Shown: positions 7,955 through 17,180, numbered from the stretch's first letter. The stretch: DNA of 64,000 nucleotides from Hyphomicrobiales bacterium (GCA_028290705.1 JAQGJH010000088.1:1-64000), one strand, 5' to 3'. The notes: a model not told the origin generated them from the sequence alone. Numbers and translations: made by a program.

Positions 7955-8926
7955 ATGAAATGGATCGCGCCTCACGCTGCTTCGGCCCGCGCCAGAAGCC
8001 TCACGGCCCGGATGGGGCTGGTGGCGGCGCTCGTCTGCGCGCCGCTGGCCCAGGCTCAGGACTGGCAGCCTGCGCAGCCGAACCGCGGCCTCTTCTCGCC
8101 TCCCTCAGCCACGACGTCCCCAGGCGGCGGAACCCTGTTCCTGTCGGCGACCTTCGGCGGCGAATCGCAGACGCTCGTCAGTGGCGTCCACTGGCGCGTC
8201 TTTCAGGAGCGAGCCGAAAACGAGAAGCACCAGCTCGTGGCGGAATCGCGCGAAACGACGCCGTCGCTCAGCCTGCCCGACGGCGACTATGTCGTGCACG
8301 TCGCATACGGTCTCGCGTCGGCGACGCGACGGGTCTCCATCAGCGGTTCCAACGTGTCGGAGCGCATGCCGCTGAATGCCGGCGCGCTCATGGTCGTCGC
8401 GACCTTGGGAGACACGCCGATTCAGCCCAACCGGCTGACGCTCGCGGTCTATGTTCCCGAACGCACGGGATCGGAGGCGAAGCTCGTCGCCCCCAACGCC
8501 AAGCCCGGCGAGATGATCCGCCTGCCGGAAGGCAATTACCGCATCGTCTCGACCTATCTCGACCCCAACGTTACGTCGACGGCCCCGGGAGCGGACGGCA
8601 CGCCCGCCAACGCCACCAACTCGGTCGTCACCGCCGAAGTGCGCGTCGAATCCGGAAAACTCACGGAAACGACCGTTCGGCATCGAGCTTCCGTCGTCAC
8701 GTTGAAACTGGTGCACACACCCGGCGGCGAAGCGCTGGCCAACACCAGCTTCACGGTCCTGACCCCGGGCGGCGACGTCATCCGGGAAATGATCGGCGCG
8801 TTCCCGAGTCTCGTGCTGGCCGAAGGCGAATATTTCGTCATCGCGCGCCGGGACGGGAAAACCCATCAGGCGACGTTCACCGTCCAGTCAAATCTCGACC
8901 GCGAGATCGAAGTTCCCGCCAAATAG
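7955..8926 (+). CDS. Secreted protein with three tandem beta-sandwich-like repeats
   Basis: I do not recognise a named family. The start chosen is the ATG with AAGGACTC upstream (MKWIAPHAAS...). A signal peptide with hydrophobic core MGLVAALVCAPLAQAQ follows at about residues 20-36, so export is likely. The mature part shows a recurring unit with the signature L-x-[DE]-G-[DNE]-Y: LPDGDYVVHVAYG near residue 106, LPEGNYRIVSTYL near 190 and LAEGEYFVIARRD near 288. Each is followed by a VTAEV/ATFTVQS-like strand pair. Such repeats resemble the prealbumin-like units attached to vWA proteins in Hyphomicrobiales, but no vWA domain is present here. It lies 54 bases after the YfhO gene and 17 bases before the solo Lrp-domain gene. 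Confidence 0.75.
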   Translation: MKWIAPHAASARARSLTARMGLVAALVCAPLAQAQDWQPAQPNRGLFSPPSATTSPGGGTLFLSATFGGESQTLVSGVHWRVFQERAENEKHQLVAESRETTPSLSLPDGDYVVHVAYGLASATRRVSISGSNVSERMPLNAGALMVVATLGDTPIQPNRLTLAVYVPERTGSEAKLVAPNAKPGEMIRLPEGNYRIVSTYLDPNVTSTAPGADGTPANATNSVVTAEVRVESGKLTETTVRHRASVVTLKLVHTPGGEALANTSFTVLTPGGDVIREMIGAFPSLVLAEGEYFVIARRDGKTHQATFTVQSNLDREIEVPAK

Positions 8927-8943
8927 GCCCGAGGATCGAAGCC

Positions 8944-9180
8944 ATGCAGACCTTCTTCGTCGAGATCAAATGCGCGCTGGGCCGCACCTACGAGGTGGCG
9001 AGCGCTTTGGCAGAGGCCGAGATTGCTTCGGAGATCTACTCGATCGCCGGCAATTATGACATTCTCGCAAAATTCTACGTCTCGAAGGAAACCGACATCG
9101 GCCATTTCGTCGGCGAGAAGGTGCAGGTCCTGCCCGGCATCGTGGACACGCGCACGATCATCACCTTCAAGGCGTTTTGA
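8944..9180 (+). CDS. Stand-alone Lrp/AsnC ligand-binding (RAM) domain protein
   Basis: At 78 residues this protein is only the alpha-beta RAM domain of Lrp/AsnC regulators (MQTFFVEIKCALGRTYEVASALAE ... GNYDILAKFYV ... GIVDTRTIITFKAF). The DNA-binding helix-turn-helix is absent. The GNYD segment corresponds to the effector-binding turn. Solo domains of this kind assemble into rings and may bind amino acids or partner with full-length Lrp proteins. It is the last gene of the YfhO run. The ORF track gives a much longer frame that merely overlaps the upstream gene; the ATG at this position is the natural start. Confidence 0.88.
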   Translation: MQTFFVEIKCALGRTYEVASALAEAEIASEIYSIAGNYDILAKFYVSKETDIGHFVGEKVQVLPGIVDTRTIITFKAF

Positions 9181-9213
9181 GCCGGATCGCATGCGGCCTG
9201 ACTGGTAGAAGGG

Positions 9214-9498
9214 TCACTTGGCCTTCGAAGGCGCTTCCGCCACGGCGGTTTCCAAAGCGCGACGAATATAGCGCTGATAAGGAATTCCCTCGCGCTCCGC
9301 CCTGCTGCGAACCGCATCGAGCAGCAGCTTGGGGAGGCGCATGTTCACCCGCTCGGATTTCGGCTGCAACTCGAAGCGCATCGGCTTGAACTGCGACAGA
9401 TCGTATTCCGTCAAATCTGCAGTATCGATGAAAGCCTCGGCTTCCTCATCGGTCGTCATGATCGGAATGAGCTTCAGTCCGGATGGCTCTTTCTTCAT
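9214..9498 (-). CDS. brnA: BrnA-type antitoxin
   Basis: The protein is 94 residues. The N-terminal half (LIPIMTTDEEAEAFIDTADLTEYDLSQFKPMRFEL) is the toxin-embracing region of BrnA; the C-terminal VNMRLPKLLLDAVRSRAEREGIPYQRYIRRALE is the ribbon-helix-helix DNA-binding domain. A strong GGAGGAGG sets the ATG; the longer ORF in the track runs through the toxin gene. The start lies inside the 3' end of brnT, the normal arrangement for this type II system. BrnA should neutralise BrnT and repress the shared promoter. Here the partner toxin is frameshifted. Confidence 0.88.
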   Translation of the reverse strand: MKKEPSGLKLIPIMTTDEEAEAFIDTADLTEYDLSQFKPMRFELQPKSERVNMRLPKLLLDAVRSRAEREGIPYQRYIRRALETAVAEAPSKAK

Positions 9499-9773
9499 AA
9501 TACGCGACCTCCTCCGCATGCATGAACCGCGCGCTGATCGGGCGGATGAATGTTCCGCCGTCGCGATGCCGAAGCGTAAAAACGAGGAACACCCAGCGCC
9601 CCGATTGCAATCGCCCAATGACTTTCGAGCGTCTTTCATGATCTGAGTGGCCGACATCGGGATACACGGCCGGATGCCCGCAGAAAACGGCTTCCATTTT
9701 CCAGGACGCTGACACCGTGCTTGACGCACTTTGAGCGATTGCCAGCATCCCAGTCGAACCCGTCGAACCGCAT
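9446..9773 (-). pseudogene. brnT: BrnT-type ribonuclease toxin, frameshifted
   Basis: The first frame encodes MRFDGFDWDAGNRSKCVKHGVSVLE, the start of BrnT (the WD..N..K...HGV motif). After a run of four A (positions 9697-9700, TTTT on the plus strand) the frame shifts. The rest of BrnT continues in the next frame: GHPAVYPDVGHSDHERR, VFLVFTLRH and the end FIRPISARFMHAEE. Removing one base from the A run restores a 108-codon BrnT. As written, translation ends after about 45 residues. BrnT is normally a RelE-fold ribonuclease. Either the toxin is inactivated, or expression needs slippage, or the base is a sequencing error. Confidence 0.85.
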
Positions 9774-9832
9774 GATACTATCCGAATGTATGTACAAAAG
9801 TCAATAAACAGAGCCAAAGCTTAAACTGAGCA

Positions 9833-9871
9833 TTAAAAAACTGAAAGGGGCGACGCCGACGCGCCGCCCCT
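9833..9871 (-). terminator. Rho-independent terminator of thrS
   Basis: On the minus strand a GC stem (AGGGGCG/CGCCCCT) is followed by TTCAGTTTTTT. It lies 26 bases after the thrS stop codon. Confidence 0.8.
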
Positions 9872-9896
9872 CCTGGTTCGATGTTGATCCCCAGCC

Positions 9897-11834
9897 TTAT
9901 CCGGCGCGCTTCAGGTCCGGCGCGACCGCCTCGGCGGAGAGCGTCGTCAAGGCCTCCTCCATCGACATGGAGGTCTGCGCCTGCGACCCGAGGCGTCGGA
10001 TCGACACGGTCTTTTCGGCCGCTTCCTTCTTGCCGACCACCACCAGCACCGGCACTTTCGCCAGCGAATGCTCGCGCACCTTGTAGGTGATCTTCTCGTT
10101 GCGCAGATCGCCCTCGACCTTCAGGCCGCGCTTGCGCGCCGCCGCGATCAGTTCGAGCGCGTAATCATCGGCCTCCTGGGTGATCGTGCAGACCACGACC
10201 TGCAGCGGCGAAAGCCACAGCGGCAGATGGCCGGCATGATGCTCGATCAGGATGCCGGTGAATCGCTCCAGCGAGCCGAACATGGCGCGATGAATCATCA
10301 CGGGAGTCGTCTTCTCGCTGTCGGGCGCAATGTAGAAAGCCCCGAAGCGCGACGGCAGGTTGAAGTCGACCTGCGTGGTGCCGCACTGCCATTCGCGCCC
10401 GATGGCGTCGCGAAGCGTATATTCGAGCTTCGGCCCGTAAAATGCGCCCTCGCCCGGATTGATGCCGGTCTTGATGCCGCTTTCCGCGACCTTGTCGAGA
10501 ACGCGCTTCAAAGCCGCCTCGGCCTTGTCCCAGACATCGTCCGACCCGACCCGCTTTTCCGGCCGCGTCGACAGCTTCAGCACGATGTCGCTGAAGCCGA
10601 AATCCGCGTAGATCGACATGATGAGATCGTTGATCTCCATCGATTCCGCCATGATCTGCTCTTCGGTGCAGAAAATATGCGCGTCGTCCTGCGTGAAGGC
10701 GCGCACGCGCATGATGCCGTGCAGCGCGCCCGACGGCTCGTAGCGATGCACCACGCCGAACTCGGCGATCTTCAGCGGCAGGTCGCGATACGATTTCAGC
10801 CCGTTCTTGAAGATCTGGACGTGACCCGGACAGTTCATCGGCTTCAGCGCGAAGACGCGCTCGTCCTCGGTCTGCGTGATGAACATGTTCTCGCGATAGG
10901 TCTGCCAGTGGCCGGACGTTTCCCAGAGCGCCCGATCGAGCACTTGCGGCGTGTTCACCTCGACGTAGCCCGCATCGTGCTGACGCCGCCGCATGTAGGT
11001 GATGAGCGTCTGGAACAGCGTCCAGCCCTTGGAATGCCAGAAGACCGTGCCGGGGCCCTCCTCCTGAAAATGGAAGAGATCCATCTCGCGGCCCAGGCGC
11101 CGATGATCGCGCCGCTCGGCCTCCTCGAGTTGCTTCAGATAGGCATCGAGATCTTCCTGCCTGGCAAACGCGGTCGCATAGATGCGCGACAGCATCGGCT
11201 TGGTGGAATCGCCGCGCCAGTACGCGCCCGCGACCTTCATCAGCTTGAAGGCTGAGCCGATCTTGCCCGTCGAGGTCATGTGCGGACCACGACAGAGATC
11301 GAGCCAGTCGCCCTGCCGGTAGATCTTGAGATCCTGGTCGGCCGGGATCGTCTGCACGAGTTCGACCTTGAACGCTTCGCCGGCCTTCTCGAAATGAGCA
11401 ACCGCCTGGTCACGTGTCCAGACTTCCTTCACGAAGGCTTTGTCGCGTCCGATGATCTCCCGCATCTTCTTCTCGATGGCGTCGAAATCCTCGGGCGTGA
11501 ACGGCTCGTTGCGGAAGAAATCGTAGTAGAAGCCATTCTCGATCACCGGGCCGATGGTCACTTGCGTGCCGGGATAGAGCGTCTGCACGGCCTCCGCGAG
11601 CACGTGCGCGCAATCGTGCCGGATCAACTCCAGCGCGCGCGGATCCTCACGGTTGACGAACTCGATGCGAGCGTCCTGCGCGATCGGATCGGCCAGATCG
11701 GTCACGACGCCGTCGAGCGCCATGGCGACGGTGCGCTTGGCGAGTGACGGGGAAATGGATTTGGCGATGTCGAGGCCGGTCGTGCCGGCGGGGAACTGAC
11801 GCTGCGCGCCGTCCGGGAAAGTCACGGAAATCAT
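9897..11834 (-). CDS. thrS: Threonine--tRNA ligase
   Basis: This class II aminoacyl-tRNA synthetase of 645 residues charges tRNA-Thr in the cytoplasm. Domains in order are the N-terminal TGS domain ([24 protein letters not shown], about 1-62), the editing/SAD domain with the zinc-like [10 protein letters not shown] motif (about 63-225), the catalytic core with [12 protein letters not shown], the motif 2 region ([23 protein letters not shown]) and motif 3, and the C-terminal anticodon-binding domain with [12 protein letters not shown] start at the ATG preceded by AAAGGAG; the ORF track extends 88 codons further into non-coding leader. It is a single-gene unit with its own terminator. The 250-base leader contains a small CGCCGA/TCGGCG hairpin near 11856-11873. 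Confidence 0.97.
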   Translation of the reverse strand: MISVTFPDGAQRQFPAGTTGLDIAKSISPSLAKRTVAMALDGVVTDLADPIAQDARIEFVNREDPRALELIRHDCAHVLAEAVQTLYPGTQVTIGPVIENGFYYDFFRNEPFTPEDFDAIEKKMREIIGRDKAFVKEVWTRDQAVAHFEKAGEAFKVELVQTIPADQDLKIYRQGDWLDLCRGPHMTSTGKIGSAFKLMKVAGAYWRGDSTKPMLSRIYATAFARQEDLDAYLKQLEEAERRDHRRLGREMDLFHFQEEGPGTVFWHSKGWTLFQTLITYMRRRQHDAGYVEVNTPQVLDRALWETSGHWQTYRENMFITQTEDERVFALKPMNCPGHVQIFKNGLKSYRDLPLKIAEFGVVHRYEPSGALHGIMRVRAFTQDDAHIFCTEEQIMAESMEINDLIMSIYADFGFSDIVLKLSTRPEKRVGSDDVWDKAEAALKRVLDKVAESGIKTGINPGEGAFYGPKLEYTLRDAIGREWQCGTTQVDFNLPSRFGAFYIAPDSEKTTPVMIHRAMFGSLERFTGILIEHHAGHLPLWLSPLQVVVCTITQEADDYALELIAAARKRGLKVEGDLRNEKITYKVREHSLAKVPVLVVVGKKEAAEKTVSIRRLGSQAQTSMSMEEALTTLSAEAVAPDLKRAG

Positions 11835-12085
11835 GTCGTCTCCTTTGTGCTCACTCGCCGAAACCAATCGGCGTAAGCGTCTGCGCGGCCGGTATACCAA
11901 TCCGCCGTCGCCGCGCAAGCCGCGAAGAACCCGACCGCGTTCCTGTATGCGGACCGGCGTGCCGCAATTGTGTTCAAATGGCTGAATTTGAGCCAATTTC
12001 GCTTGACCTCGTGGCCACTCGGTCATAGGTCGCGCCCATTGCAAGGACGGGCGCGGCATGTCGTGGCCCGAAGGAGATGCATCTG

Positions 12086-13117
12086 ATGAAGCGTACAATG
12101 GTAGCTGCTACGGCCGTGCTCGCGCTGGTCGGTTCCGGTTTCGGCGCGCAGGCTCAGCAGTCGGTCGAGTCTTTCTACAAGGGCAAGAACATCGAGCTGC
12201 TGATCGGCTATTCGGCCGGCGGCGGTTACGATACGTTCGCCCGCCTGGTCGCCCGCTACATGACCAAGCACATCCCCGGCAATCCCAACATCGTGCCGCG
12301 CAACATGCCCGGCGGCGGCGGCCGCGTGGTCAGCGGCTTCGTGGCCCGCGTCGCACCGAAGGACGGCACCGTCCTGGCGACCGCCGATCAGTCGCTCACC
12401 CTGCAGCAGGCGCTCGGCGACAAGACCATCCAGTTCGACAACAACGCCTTCAACTGGATCGGCAATCCGGCCGACGACAACAACACGCTCGTGACCAATG
12501 CGTCGACCGGCGTGAAGACGGTGGAAGACGCGACGAAGACGGAAGTGGCCCTCGGGGCGACCGGCGCAAACACCACCTCGGAACAATATCCGAAGGTCAT
12601 GAACGCGATGCTTGGCACCAAGTTCAAGATCGTCAATGGCTATCCGGGCGGCAATGACGCGACGCTGGCGATGGAGCGCCAGGAAGTCGGCGGTCGCGGC
12701 TCGAACAGCTGGGCGACCTGGAAGTTCACGCGTCCGGACTGGATCAAGGACGGCAAGATGAACATCCTTGTGCAGATCGGCCTCAAGAAGGCTGCCGATC
12801 TTCCCGACGTTCCGCTGCTGCTCGACCTCGCCAAGAACGAACAGGACCGCGCCGCCCTGCGGCTGCTCTCGGCGCCCGTCGCCATCGGCAGGCCGCTGTT
12901 CACGACGCCCGGCGTTCCCGCCGAACGTGTGAAGGCCCTGCGCGACGCCTTCGACGCGACCATGAAGGATCCGGAATTCCTCGAGGCCGCCCAGAAGGAG
13001 CGTCTCGAGATCAATCCGGTGAGCGGCGTGGAATTGCAGAAGATCGTCTCCGAAATCGTCTCCGCGCCGAAGGAGACCGTGGAACGCCTCGTCTCGATCG
13101 TCGGCAGCGGCGCCTGA
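12086..13117 (+). CDS. Tripartite tricarboxylate transporter substrate-binding (TctC/Bug) protein
   Basis: A 343-residue periplasmic binding protein with a signal peptide ([24 protein letters not shown]). The mature start [34 protein letters not shown] and the NMPGGGGR loop are typical of the Bug/TctC family. AAGGAG lies 9 bases before the chosen ATG; the earlier in-frame ATG abuts the ribosome binding site. Family members bind a carboxylate between two lobes and deliver it to TctA/TctB. No such membrane genes are nearby, so this is an orphan binding protein of unknown ligand. A terminator follows. Confidence 0.88.
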   Translation: MKRTMVAATAVLALVGSGFGAQAQQSVESFYKGKNIELLIGYSAGGGYDTFARLVARYMTKHIPGNPNIVPRNMPGGGGRVVSGFVARVAPKDGTVLATADQSLTLQQALGDKTIQFDNNAFNWIGNPADDNNTLVTNASTGVKTVEDATKTEVALGATGANTTSEQYPKVMNAMLGTKFKIVNGYPGGNDATLAMERQEVGGRGSNSWATWKFTRPDWIKDGKMNILVQIGLKKAADLPDVPLLLDLAKNEQDRAALRLLSAPVAIGRPLFTTPGVPAERVKALRDAFDATMKDPEFLEAAQKERLEINPVSGVELQKIVSEIVSAPKETVERLVSIVGSGA

Positions 13118-13132
13118 CCCCCTGACGCTTGT

Positions 13133-13154
13133 GCGCCCCGGTTCGCCGGGGCGC
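13133..13154 (+). terminator. Terminator-like hairpin after the TctC-type gene
   Basis: A perfect 9-bp stem (GCGCCCCGG/CCGGGGCGC) has a TTCG tetraloop, 15 bases after the stop codon. The trailing T run is weak (GCTTC), so termination efficiency is uncertain. Confidence 0.6.
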
Positions 13155-13221
13155 GCTTCAAGTACGGCACGGCCATGCTTTGCCCTTGTGTCCGTCCGGC
13201 CGAGAAGCGAGTGTAGCGAAC

Positions 13222-14052
13222 ATGATCGCTCATCTCCGCGACGGACAGAACGGATTGCGGCTGGTCCTTCTGGGGCTGGCCCTCGTGATTCTGGTCATGC
13301 TCGGATGGCGCGGTCTGGAAAGCGGGCCGATCCGCCGGCCATCGGCTCTCGCCAGGATCATTCCCGACATATCCGTGTCGGTGGGCGGCGACGCACGGCC
13401 CGCCATCGAGATTTCCCTGACACAGGCGGCCGAATACGCGCCCGCCCTCGCGCGGATCCAGCAGAATTTTGCTCAGGATTATGAACGCCTGATCGACGAA
13501 TTCGCCGAACGCGCCACCGCGGCCGGCAAGGTCGAAAGCGTCGACTATTATCTGGCCGAGATGCTGCGTGGGCTGCGTCAGCGGCGTGGCATTCTGGCGG
13601 CGCGCGCCAAGCCCGCGCCGCTCGCGCGAATCTTCGAGGTCCAGGCCCAGATGCTCGCCGCGCTCTCGCGCACCAATCCGCGGCTCTGCGTCGATTTTCT
13701 CTATGGAAACACCAGTCCGGATTTCTATGCCTTCGCGGCGACCCACCGCCGCCTGGTGGCCGACATGGCCTTGGCGGCGATCGATGCGCTGACTGACGGT
13801 CGCCTCCAGAAAGTCGAGCGCCGCGCTCCCTCCAACGTCGATTTCGATCTGCTGGAGAAAGAACTGACGGCGCGCGGCCTGTCCCGCGCCGAGATCGACG
13901 CCTTGCTGGATGGCCGAGCCCCTGAGCGGCCGCCGGGCGATGCGCGCATGTGCGAGGCCGGACGCCGCTACATCGACGCCCTGCAGGCTCTTCCGGAAGG
14001 ATCGCGCGCCCGCATCCACGGTCTCGCAGTCGAACTCATGGCGAGATCCTGA
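13222..14052 (+). CDS. Hypothetical protein with one N-terminal membrane segment
   Basis: I do not recognise a family. The protein is about 276 residues from the ATG giving MIAHLRDGQNGLR; the ORF track adds an upstream extension that crosses the terminator of the previous gene. One hydrophobic helix (LVLLGLALVILVMLGW, about 14-30) is followed by a mainly helical soluble region. Two Cys are visible (RLCVDFLYG and ARMCEAGRRYIDAL). It probably sits in the inner membrane with a periplasmic domain. It is convergent with yidD. Codon use looks like its neighbours. Confidence 0.7.
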   Translation: MIAHLRDGQNGLRLVLLGLALVILVMLGWRGLESGPIRRPSALARIIPDISVSVGGDARPAIEISLTQAAEYAPALARIQQNFAQDYERLIDEFAERATAAGKVESVDYYLAEMLRGLRQRRGILAARAKPAPLARIFEVQAQMLAALSRTNPRLCVDFLYGNTSPDFYAFAATHRRLVADMALAAIDALTDGRLQKVERRAPSNVDFDLLEKELTARGLSRAEIDALLDGRAPERPPGDARMCEAGRRYIDALQALPEGSRARIHGLAVELMARS

Positions 14053-14076
14053 CGGGTATGGCCAAGCCCCGAGAGA

Positions 14077-14397
14077 TCAAGCCTTTGGCGAGGTTTGTTC
14101 GACCGCTTCGCAAGCTAGCGGACCGCGCCAGCGGCCATAGCGCCAGGGCGTCAGCGGCCCGGCCGTCTCCGGAGGAGTCTCGGGAACGGGATCGTACCCC
14201 GCCGTTCCCCAGGGCTGGCAGCGACAGATGCGCGCCAACCCCATCCATCCGCCGGGCCAGAAACCGTGGGTCTGGATCGCCTCGTCGGTGAACTCGGAAC
14301 AGCTCGGCATGTGGCGGCATTGCCGGCCCACGAGCGCGGACAGCGTCAACTGATAGGTGCGGATGGCGTAATGAGCAGCCCGCCGGACCGGCTTCAT
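14077..14397 (-). CDS. yidD: Membrane protein insertion efficiency factor YidD
   Basis: The 106-residue protein carries the YidD core: YQLTLSALVGRQCRHMPSCSEFTDEAIQTHGFWPGGWMGLARICRCQPWG, with its conserved Cys and the CR..P.CS signature. An N-terminal amphipathic helix (RRAAHYAIRTYQLTLS) would attach it to the inner membrane near YidC. The start follows the stop of the upstream scaffold gene by 8 bases, so the two are probably co-transcribed. The proline-rich tail (PETPPETAGPL) is a variable extension. Confidence 0.93.
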   Translation of the reverse strand: MKPVRRAAHYAIRTYQLTLSALVGRQCRHMPSCSEFTDEAIQTHGFWPGGWMGLARICRCQPWGTAGYDPVPETPPETAGPLTPWRYGRWRGPLACEAVEQTSPKA

Positions 14398-14405
14398 GTC
14401 GCGTC

Positions 14406-14867
14406 CTAGCCCGAGGCTGCCGTCGAGGTTTCGGCCGTCTCGGCGCCCTCGGCCTTCTCCAGCGCCGCAACCACGGCATCGAAGGTCAGGAGCGTCGACG
14501 CATGACGCGCCTTGTAGTCGCGGACGGGTTCGAGCACGGCGACGTCCTGCCACTTTCCGGCGGGCGGCGCGCCATTCTCCTTCAGCATGCGGCGAACCGT
14601 CTCGCGCAGCTCACGCAATTCCTCTGCCGTCGAGCCGACGACGTTGCGCGCCATGATCGAAGAAGAGGCCTGACCCAGGGCGCAGGCCTTCACGTCATGG
14701 GCAAAGTCCGAGACCTTCCCGTCTTCCACCCGAAGGTCGACCGTCACGGTGGAGCCGCACAGCTTCGAATGTGCCGTGGCGCTCGCGTCCGGACTGTCGA
14801 GCCGCCCCAGCCGCGGGATGTCTCCCGCGAGTTCCAGGATGCGGCGGTTATAGATGTCGTTCAGCAT
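14406..14867 (-). CDS. Iron-sulfur cluster assembly scaffold protein, NifU/IscU-like
   Basis: The protein is 153 residues. It has MLNDIYNRRILELAG at the N terminus, then HSKLCGSTVTVDLRVEDGKVSDFAHDVKACALGQASSSIMARNV and a second helical half. Cys in KLCGS and KACALGQA correspond to the cluster-ligand Cys of IscU/SufU scaffolds; the usual third Cys is not obvious in the C-terminal part. It is likely cytoplasmic and may handle nascent Fe-S clusters. The ORF track start is 58 codons too far upstream. It heads a small unit with yidD and is divergent from folE, an order common in this group. Confidence 0.87.
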   Translation of the reverse strand: MLNDIYNRRILELAGDIPRLGRLDSPDASATAHSKLCGSTVTVDLRVEDGKVSDFAHDVKACALGQASSSIMARNVVGSTAEELRELRETVRRMLKENGAPPAGKWQDVAVLEPVRDYKARHASTLLTFDAVVAALEKAEGAETAETSTAASG

Positions 14868-15058
14868 GGCGATGACCTGACACGGCGGGACCAGCCCCTT
14901 ATATAGGGAGGCCGGCCATCTGACGAGGCATGCGGCGCGCGCGGCATTTCGACCGATGGCCAAGCTTTGCGCGTCCGACCTGAAAAGACGAAAACCCACT
15001 GGTCCAACGCTCGCGCGATCCCGTAACAGCAAAGTCCGCAACTCTGAGGAGGCACCAC

Positions 15059-15697
15059 ATGGATGCCGTGGTTAAGCCCTTGTCGACCCGTCTGGCCCCT
15101 GCCCCGACCATCCGCGCTGCCGAAGCCCGGCCGAGCCGGGAGGAAGCAGAGGCCGCCGTGCGCGTGCTGCTCCGCTGGGCGGGTGACAATCCCGACCGCG
15201 AAGGTCTGCTCGACACCCCCAAGCGGGTCGTGAAGGCTTACGAGGAATTGTTCCGCGGCTATCGCGAAGACGGACGCGAAGTGCTCGAACGCGTGTTCGA
15301 GGAGGTCGAGGGCTATGACGACATGGTTCTGGTCCGCGACATTCCGTTCGCGTCCCATTGCGAACACCACATGGTGCCGTTCATCGGCCGCGCTCACATC
15401 GCCTACTATCCTTCCGAAGGCGTCGTCGGCCTGTCGAAACTCGCGCGTGTCGTCGAGATCTTCGCACGCCGCTTGCAGACGCAGGAAACCATGACCGCGC
15501 AGATCACCGAGGCGATCGACACGACGTTGAGGCCGCGCGGGATCGCCGTGATGATCGAGGCCGAGCACATGTGCATGTCGATCCGCGGCATCCAGAAACA
15601 GGGCTCGTCCACCGTCACGTCGCAGTTCACCGGTGTGTTCCGTGACGATCCGAGCGAACAGGTCCGCTTCTACACGCTGTTACGCGGCTTCAAGTAA
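15059..15697 (+). CDS. folE: GTP cyclohydrolase I
   Basis: This enzyme of 212 residues converts GTP to 7,8-dihydroneopterin triphosphate, the first step of folate synthesis. The zinc and active-site motifs are clear: [20 protein letters not shown], and MCMSIRGI. The [20 protein letters not shown] helix and VTSQFTGVF are also present. The start has GAGGAGG upstream. It acts in the cytoplasm as a decamer. The N-terminal 25 residues before [14 protein letters not shown] are a poorly conserved extension. The gene is near hisI, with one opposite-strand gene between them. Confidence 0.97.
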   Translation: MDAVVKPLSTRLAPAPTIRAAEARPSREEAEAAVRVLLRWAGDNPDREGLLDTPKRVVKAYEELFRGYREDGREVLERVFEEVEGYDDMVLVRDIPFASHCEHHMVPFIGRAHIAYYPSEGVVGLSKLARVVEIFARRLQTQETMTAQITEAIDTTLRPRGIAVMIEAEHMCMSIRGIQKQGSSTVTSQFTGVFRDDPSEQVRFYTLLRGFK

Positions 15698-15703
15698 AAG
15701 CAC

Positions 15704-16555
15704 TCAGCGGCCGGGCAGGACGACGACCCTCGTTTTGACCGGCAGCTTGTCGCGAACGAGCAGAAGACTCGGCTGTTCGCGGCGCTCCACCTCCCAACGC
15801 GATCCGACGCGCCCGAGAAAATTCTCGAGCGTCGAACGGTTGAAAAAGTGCATCGGCACGATGATGCGCGGCCCGATCTTGTCGATCACGCTCATCATCC
15901 CGTCGATGTCCAGCGTGTAGCTGCCGTCCACCGGCACGAGCAACACGTCGATCTGCCCGATTTGGCGCACGTGCTCCGGCGTCAACTCGTGATGCAGGTG
16001 GCCGAGATGCGCGATGCAGATCTGCCCGCTCTCGAACACGAAGATCGAGTTGCCGAGATAATCCGTCCCGCGCGACCAGTCGCGGATGTTCGTCTGCACG
16101 TTGCGGATGCGCATGTCGTCGATGCGCACGTCATGGGCGATCTCGCCGCCATCGGGATTCCAGCCGCGCAGAACCTGCCTGATCGAAGGATCGGGAAAAT
16201 TGGTATAATGCGTCGAATGCGCCTTGTTCATCGTCACGGCGGTGAGAGGCAACGACGGCTTGACGTAATCATTGTAGTCGGTGGCGATGCGAACGCCGCC
16301 CGACGTCTCGATCACGAAGGTCGCATGCCCGACGAAATCGAGCCGGACCTCCTCGCTCTGCGCCGCCGCAAACTGCACGCGTGGGGCGCCCTGCGAAATC
16401 AGACGGGGGCAGGATTCCGGCTCCGCCGCCAGCGACAGAGACGACATCAAGCCGGCGACGACCGCCATGCTGAGGCGCAACCCGCTCCGCCGGGCTGATG
16501 AGCCGACCCTGCATTTCGATCCGCGATCGGGCGAGGCGATGCTGGTCTGCGGCAT
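15704..16555 (-). CDS. MBL-fold metal-dependent hydrolase, exported
   Basis: This is a metallo-beta-lactamase-fold protein of about 283 residues. It starts at MPQTSIASPD; a hydrophobic stretch (LSMAVVAGLMSSLSLAAEP) at about 26-45 suggests a signal peptide with cleavage after SLAA, so it is probably periplasmic. Catalytic-domain features are VRLDFVGHATFVIET, HSTHYTNF, CIAHLGHLHHEL and IIVPMHFFNRS, close to the UlaG/DUF-type branch that binds two metals. The usual HxHxDH is modified (THYTNF), so activity should be tested. It is convergent with folE and divergent from hisI. Confidence 0.8.
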   Translation of the reverse strand: MPQTSIASPDRGSKCRVGSSARRSGLRLSMAVVAGLMSSLSLAAEPESCPRLISQGAPRVQFAAAQSEEVRLDFVGHATFVIETSGGVRIATDYNDYVKPSLPLTAVTMNKAHSTHYTNFPDPSIRQVLRGWNPDGGEIAHDVRIDDMRIRNVQTNIRDWSRGTDYLGNSIFVFESGQICIAHLGHLHHELTPEHVRQIGQIDVLLVPVDGSYTLDIDGMMSVIDKIGPRIIVPMHFFNRSTLENFLGRVGSRWEVERREQPSLLLVRDKLPVKTRVVVLPGR

Positions 16556-16656
16556 GGACAGTTCTCTGAACGACGTGAGAAAGAAAGAGTGTGGCGCGGC
16601 CTTCCGCAACGCGCCCTTCACGATTATGTCAGCCGCAGCAATCCGGAGGCAGCCCG

Positions 16657-17109
16657 ATGCACGTTCACGACCCGGCCGGGACAGGCTTTGCGGCCCGCGG
16701 TTCCAAGCACGCCATCGAGGAAGGCGACGCCTTCGCGCCGAAGTTCGATGCCGATGGCTTGATCGTCTGCGTCACGACGGAACGCGTCACCGGCGACATT
16801 CTGATGGTGGCCTACATGAACGCCGAGGCGCTTCGGCTGACCATCGAGACGGGCGTGGCGCATTACTGGTCCCGCTCCCGCAATGAGCTCTGGCGCAAGG
16901 GCGACACGTCGGGACAGATCCAGACGGTCGTGGACATCCGCACCGATTGCGACCAGGACGCCATTCTGCTCGTGGTCGAGGCCGGAGGCGATGGCAAGGC
17001 CTGCCATACGGGCCGCCGCTCTTGCTTCTACCGCCGGATCGAACGATCCGCCGAGGGACCGAGGCTCGTCTTCACGGAAGACCCGGCGGCATTAAAGAAC
17101 TCGCCATAA
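16657..17109 (+). CDS. hisI: Phosphoribosyl-AMP cyclohydrolase
   Basis: This enzyme of 150 residues opens the adenine ring of PR-AMP, step three of histidine synthesis. Conserved motifs are [34 protein letters not shown], the metal site DCDQDAILL and the zinc Cys in [12 protein letters not shown]. It is monofunctional (no HisE domain). CGGAGG precedes the chosen ATG. It is cytoplasmic. The next gene, encoding a patatin-like protein, begins 71 bases downstream and may be co-transcribed. Confidence 0.96.
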   Translation: MHVHDPAGTGFAARGSKHAIEEGDAFAPKFDADGLIVCVTTERVTGDILMVAYMNAEALRLTIETGVAHYWSRSRNELWRKGDTSGQIQTVVDIRTDCDQDAILLVVEAGGDGKACHTGRRSCFYRRIERSAEGPRLVFTEDPAALKNSP

Positions 17110-17180
17110 GTCGGGCGCATGATGGCCATTGGGAACACTCAAGCTGTTTCCGGGATTAACGCTTCGGGAGATCTCGAGCG

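Noticed and set aside
9771-9804. Possible brnT promoter (TTGACT with a spaced ATAGTA)
   Set aside because: The -35 is fair but the -10 is poor and would leave almost no leader; not listed as a feature.
9821-9836. TTAA-N8-TTAA upstream of the brnTA region
   Set aside because: Spacing is 8, not 7 as in the CtrA consensus, and it lies in the thrS terminator tail.
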